Source of the DNA: Ziziphus jujuba
Taxonomy: Eukaryota > Streptophyta > Magnoliopsida > Rosales > Rhamnaceae
Direction: 5' to 3'
Length of the DNA stretch: 64,000 nucleotides
NCBI RefSeq assembly: GCF_031755915.1
Contig: NC_083383.1
Span: forward strand, 5,074,001-5,138,000
A program made the translations under genes and the position numbers. Shown piece after piece: positions 58,417-64,000 of this stretch. The notes under the pieces were generated by a model, which saw only the letters and a program-made list of their open reading frames with translations, did no database searches and was not told the DNA's origin. Numbering within the stretch: position 1 is the stretch's first letter; each line of letters begins with the position of its first letter.

Positions 58417-59645
58417 TTAAAAAAGACCTAAAGTTAGGGATTTATCAAGAGGTAACGATGCTCCAATACCCAACCAAAGGACTACTATGATACCAATCAA
58501 AAAGACAGTTGTCACTATTGGATGACTAAATGGGTTTTGGAATTTATTAACATTCTCCAAAAAGGGTACTGTTAATAACCCCGCAGGTATGGAAACCATT
58601 AAAAGAATGCCCAATAATTTATTAGGCATTATATGAAGAATTTGAAATATGGGAAAGAAATACCATTCAGGCACTATCTCTAAAGGAGTTGCAAATGGAT
58701 CCACGGGTTCGCCAATCATTGATGGTTCTAGAGCCGCTAAACCTATGTTACATGCAATGGTACCTAAAATTACTACCGGAAAAATATATAAAAGATCGTT
58801 GGGCCATGGGGGCTCTCCATAATAATTATGCCCCATCCCTTCAGCCAACTTAGCTCTTAATACATGATTGTTCAAGTCAGGTTTTTTTGTTACTAGGATA
58901 GGTGAATTATTCTAGATCCATCCCCAAAAAGAACCAGACATGATAATTTTTCATCATCTGCTCGAGCACGAATTAAACGAACCAAATAGATCCATATAAA
59001 AAATAAAAAATTGATATGGTATCCACACCTATATGAATGATCTATGTAAGAGTAAGAAAAAACATACCAAATTTCCTTTTTTGAAGTTTCAACAACCATC
59101 CATTGTAAGGAATTCAGTTCTTACAGATAAATGCTCAATGCCCGAGTAGGCTTACAAATCATGATCAAGTACTTTCTGGGCCATCTCAGACCTTGTAATT
59201 GGACTTTATCCCCAAGAATATCAAAACTTTGTACATACAAAGGATTTACTTGTTACTAATCTAGTTTAGCCCCTATTCTTCTTATTCTTGTTTAGATCCC
59301 TTGTTTCACTTCGATAGTATAATAAATCGAGTCAATGCAAAGGAAATGAATACATTTCCATACTGTTAAGTAAGTGAAATATATAGAACATACTCCGGGA
59401 TTATGTCACATCACTTCATTTTTTCTTTCTATTGGATCTCACAGAGCCTATTCATACACGACATGATCGAGTCTGATCATAGAAAAGATTCTCTTCAAAC
59501 GAACTAGCATAAACCTCTGTATGGGGCTTACATGGTGGTTGGAACAAAGACACATTTTTTTTATTTTAGTTGTTAATTCATATGTGGCAAATAAGGGCAT
59601 ATATTCTGCATAGCCCAATCAATAGTTCAAGTCACACACTCGCAT
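58417..59645 (-). pseudogene. petD: petD (cytochrome b6f subunit IV) with group II intron
   Basis: Exon 2 (58417-58891, minus) is open from the intron border to the normal stop: [63 protein letters not shown], then [21 protein letters not shown] and [11 protein letters not shown]. It has missense changes only (for example PFSHP for PFRRP). The group II intron is 58892-59637. The short exon 1 (59638-59645) reads ATGCGAGT, where plastids have ATGGGAGT, and the intron begins GTGTGACTTG. It encodes a three-helix thylakoid protein of the b6f complex. Confidence 0.92.
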
Positions 59646-59891
59646 AATCCATTTTATCTTCAGAAAATTCACTTCAACTATGAGTGTCAAAAAAATTAAA
59701 AAAATACATCATTACATTTTTGTAAAGTTGAAAAGAAATATCCAAATACATGTCTTATTCATTTCAATAAGACATATTTGTAGCAATGAAATACTATTGG
59801 TCCTACCCCAATTGATAAATGATTGATTACAAATAACTATGATATAATATATTTTTTATATTATTTACATTTTAAATTACATTACATTATA

Positions 59892-61341
<1,450 letters not shown>

Positions 61342-61462
61342 ATTTTGGAACTACAGAAACAAAGAAATTTCACGAACTAACTACCAAAATAGAATGGGAT
61401 AAAAATTAGAGACCTAAATGCTTCACTTTGTATTGAAAAGCTAGTTACTAGTTCTTGTGAAT

Positions 61463-61684
61463 CTAATTCATTCCAATTCCGTCCAGTGAAATGGAAGAAT
61501 TATAAATCTTCAAAATAATAGATAGGAATACCGCAAAAAGGGCCATTACGATACCCATCAAAGGAGTAGTTCCCCACCTAGGAGCTACCTTACCATATTA
61601 TGAATTCAATGGTTTCAATAAACTCCCTATAGCAGTTCATCTTGGACTAGATCTAGAACTGCTCTCAACGGTGTGTGTAGTGAT
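61463..61684 (-). pseudogene. psbH: psbH (photosystem II phosphoprotein)
   Basis: This is the 73-codon PsbH at full length. The start is ATC in place of ATG. It reads THTVESSSRSSPR, then [25 protein letters not shown] with the single membrane helix, and ends [10 protein letters not shown] then TAG at 61463-61465. A stop lies near the middle (YGKVAPRWG region) through a frame change. Its position between psbN/psbT and petB is normal. Confidence 0.88.
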
Positions 61685-61788
61685 AAATCATATTTTATAT
61701 TCATTGAGATCTGTTAACTTTGTATACCATTTCGTTGTAAATAAATGATCTTATCATAGACCCATTGTGGTCTTGAAACTATATAATA

Positions 61789-61921
61789 ATGGAAACAGCA
61801 ACCCTAGTAGCCATCTTCATATCGGGTTTACTTGTAAGTTTTAATGGGTACGCCTTATATACTGCTTTTGGGCAACCCTCTCATAAAACTAAAAGATCCA
61901 TTTTAGGAACACAGAGACTAG
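61789..61921 (+). pseudogene. psbN: psbN (photosystem II assembly protein)
   Basis: This is the small PsbN on the strand opposite psbB, psbT and psbH, as in plastomes: [32 protein letters not shown] one-base insertion after this point shifts the frame. The original stop position (61919-61921) is read through and the shifted frame runs to 62076. The first 31 codons are nearly unchanged. Confidence 0.9.
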
Positions 61922-61982
61922 TTGAAGTAATGAGCCTCGCATTATTGGGAGGCTTATTACTTTCAATTGAGATAATGAAAAA

Positions 61983-62090
61983 TAATTTCAACTTTTTAGT
62001 CGGAACTTTAGGTGGTCCTCGGAAAAAGATAGCCAAAAAAATTATTCCTAAAGTTGAGACTAAGAGGAATGTATAAGCCACTGCTTCCAT
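61983..62090 (-). pseudogene. psbT: psbT (photosystem II subunit T)
   Basis: The 35 codons [35 protein letters not shown] are all present with few substitutions. The normal TGA stop has become TTA, so the frame continues about 35 codons into the psbN region. It is a single-helix subunit of photosystem II. Confidence 0.9.
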
Positions 62091-62194
62091 AGATTCGATC
62101 GTGGTTTATATAAATTATAGCTTCCATACCTATTTATTTGGGATCGTCTCCTGGATAAAGAAAAAGCAAGAGTCAACGAAAAGGTAATATTCTA

Positions 62195-62900
62195 TCAGAT
62201 TACTTATCTTCTTGTAGTTGGATCTCCAAATTTTTAGAATGCTCCAAATTCTACTTGAGCATCCAAATCGGGGTCAATACCAACAAAAACATCTCTGAAC
62301 AAGGTTCTAGCACCATGCCAAATGTGTCTGAAGAAAAAGAACAAAGCAAACGAAGCATGTCCAAAAGTAAACCAACCCCTTGGACTGCTACGAAAAACAT
62401 CATTGGATTTCAAAGTAGCATGATCTAATTCAAAAATTTCACCCAATTGAGCACATCTAGTATATCTTTCCACAGTAGCGGGATCATTATAAATGATTCC
62501 ATTGAGTTTTCCACCATAGAACTCAACAGTTACACCTACTTGTTCGACATTGTATTTCGATTCTACCTTTCCAAAAAGAACATCGGCTCTAGCAATTCTG
62601 TCTCCATCTACTAAAACAACCGGAAATGTTTGAAAAAAGGTTGGCATATGACCTTCGTTATCTCTAAAAATAGGGTTTCCTAACCACCTAATAGCAATTC
62701 CATCCCCACTGTCCATTGAGCCAGGCCTAAATAATCCCCCTTTTGCTGGATTATTGCAGATGTAATCATAAAAAGCTATTCTTTTAGGAATTTTAGACCA
62801 AGCTTCGAATAAGCTTTGATTTTTATTTTAGGCTATCCCAGTACCAACTCGTCGATATATTTGATGTTGAAAGTATCCTTGATCCCATTGGTAAGGAGTG
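62195..62900 (-). pseudogene. psbB: psbB 3' part (CP47 of photosystem II)
   Basis: The C-terminal part of CP47 is read on the minus strand: [67 protein letters not shown], then [70 protein letters not shown] and [13 protein letters not shown] after EFGAF replaces Gln, and further stops lie in the last codons, with the end at 62195. Eight codons are missing before MPTFF. A family LTR cuts the gene at 62901, with a probable TSD GAGTG at 62896-62900. Confidence 0.92.
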
Positions 62901-64000
62901 TGATACGAACCTAGGACGATCTGCTCCTAAACCAGTATTATAATAGTCCGGATCTTAATTAAGTTCATGTTCTAATGGAATTGACCTCAACCCCTAACCA
63001 ACCTATGGTTAGAAACCTTGGTATAATGTAGATGCCACAATAGGAGATGGAAAACCTATTGATAACTTAAGCTAAAACAACCAATTATTTAATGGTGTTT
63101 TAGGTGTTCTCAAAGATCAAAGAGATAATTAATCTCACAAGTATTTTATCAATCAAATAAAGGTTTTATTCTTATTGAAAATAAGCCTTTAAATAGGCTT
63201 TGAAAGAAAAAAAATAAACCCTAAAAACCCTAGGAAAAATCGGCCACACAATGAAGAGTTCTAGCTTGACCAAATCTTTCCTTTTCCTAATCTAATTAAT
63301 TAATTCCCTTATTTTCAATTAGGAATTAATTAATTTACAACCCAAATAATAAAATAAAAACTTTCCTAAACTTATTTTTTCAATAAGTAAATAAATACAA
63401 ATCCAAAATTAAAGATAGTTTCCTAAAACAAAAAGTAAAAACAAATTAGGAAACTAAATATGGTAATTTTCGGCTAGGTTGATAATGACCCTTCTTTGAC
63501 CTAATTGGACTCCAAATCAGCTTCAATAATCTTTTTGGAATGCCAAATAAGCTTATTATGAAGTTCCTCACGTTGCCCTTGCTTAGAAATATGAGAAAAG
63601 GCTAATACAGTAAAATACAGTAAAGCCAGCAAAGAATACAACAAATTCTAATTAAATCACCATGTTGTTCAGCTTGTGTGCAAACCACCATGTTGTTGGC
63701 CTTTCTTCCCCTTGTGTGCAAACCACCATGTTGTTCGGCTTTAAAGCTGCTTTGGCTGGTTTCTATGACTCATCCACCATATGAATTGAACCCATAAGAA
63801 TAGGGATCCAATTCATGCAACCCGACCTCCATATTGGCACTAAAAACATCACCTGGGCCCGTTTTGGCTTCTATTGCTTGTATGAGTAAAACAGGCCTTG
63901 GTTCTTTAGATATGGACAACCCCTCCTGATTATGACTTATTCCTTGGATAAAGACAGCAAAATTGTCCTTGAACTTCTTGGCTTGGGCTCTAGTGATCGG
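62901..64000 (-). repeat. Gypsy-family LTR (second variant) in psbB, cut by the window end
   Basis: This minus-strand LTR starts TGATACGAAC at 62901 after psbB. It shares both inverted repeats and the TATA palindrome in altered form with the family. At its right end it carries the second LTR variant, with sense-frame motifs like those of the solo LTR at 41080. A short repeat of CACCATGTTGTT occurs three times at 63658-63740. Whether it is solo or part of a full element cannot be seen. Confidence 0.87.
63658..63740 (-). repeat. Triplicated 12-15 bp motif in the psbB LTR
   Basis: The motif ACCACCATGTTGTT occurs with small differences at about 63658, 63687 and 63724, two copies preceded by GTGTGCAA. 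The repeat is absent from the other LTR copies in the window. Confidence 0.75.

Overview
This window is nuclear DNA of a flowering plant. It is an old nuclear copy of chloroplast DNA (a NUPT) that LTR retrotransposons have invaded repeatedly. Every recognisable host gene is a chloroplast gene in the order of a typical angiosperm plastome, and nearly all carry stop codons, frameshifts or lost start codons. The retrotransposons are complete or nearly so, nested inside each other and inside the plastid genes, with 5-bp target-site duplications (TSDs). That combination fits the nucleus and not a working plastome or mitochondrion.

Plastid backbone. Segment 1 is psaI plus the first two thirds of ycf4 (1-38 and 17880-18763). 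Segment 2 runs from the 5' end of ycf2 through trnI-CAU, rpl23, rpl2, a stub of rps19, rpl22, rps3, rpl16, rpl14, rps8, infA, rpl36, rps11 and rpoA on the plus strand, then petD, petB, psbH, psbT and psbB on the minus strand with psbN on the plus strand (40285-62900, about 13.4 kb once the insertions are removed). The two segments are not neighbours in a standard plastome. They are now joined through a rearranged retrotransposon junction near 38426.

Retrotransposons. One Ty3/gypsy-like family with about 1.13-kb LTRs, an initiator-Met primer site and a gag-protease ORF dominates. Its copies are a three-LTR array in psaI (39-17879, minus), an apparently intact element with seemingly identical LTRs nested in that array (9219-15569, plus), an older element in ycf4 (18764-37973, plus), a truncated LTR (37974-38426), and solo or partial LTRs inside a copia element (25873-27010), before rpl23 (41080-42211), in rpl2/rps19 (43847-44983), in rpoA (56414-57545) and in psbB (62901 to the window end). 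The long ORF of this family lacks reverse transcriptase, RNase H and the integrase core, so it is non-autonomous. Three related Ty1/copia elements with about 1-kb LTRs occupy 22416-29746 and 30121-36288 (both minus, both inside the ycf4 element) and 45650-51418 (plus, at the rpl22/rps3 overlap). A fourth, unrelated copia remnant with a 226-bp LTR ends at ycf2 (38427-40284).

Inferred order of events: plastid DNA entered the nucleus. The ycf4 element, the copia at rpl22/rps3 and the older LTRs followed. The two copia elements then entered the ycf4 element, and one of them was hit by a gypsy element later reduced to a solo LTR. The psaI element inserted and was expanded to three LTRs by unequal recombination. 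Last, the intact element inserted into its second unit. No ordinary nuclear gene is visible in the window.
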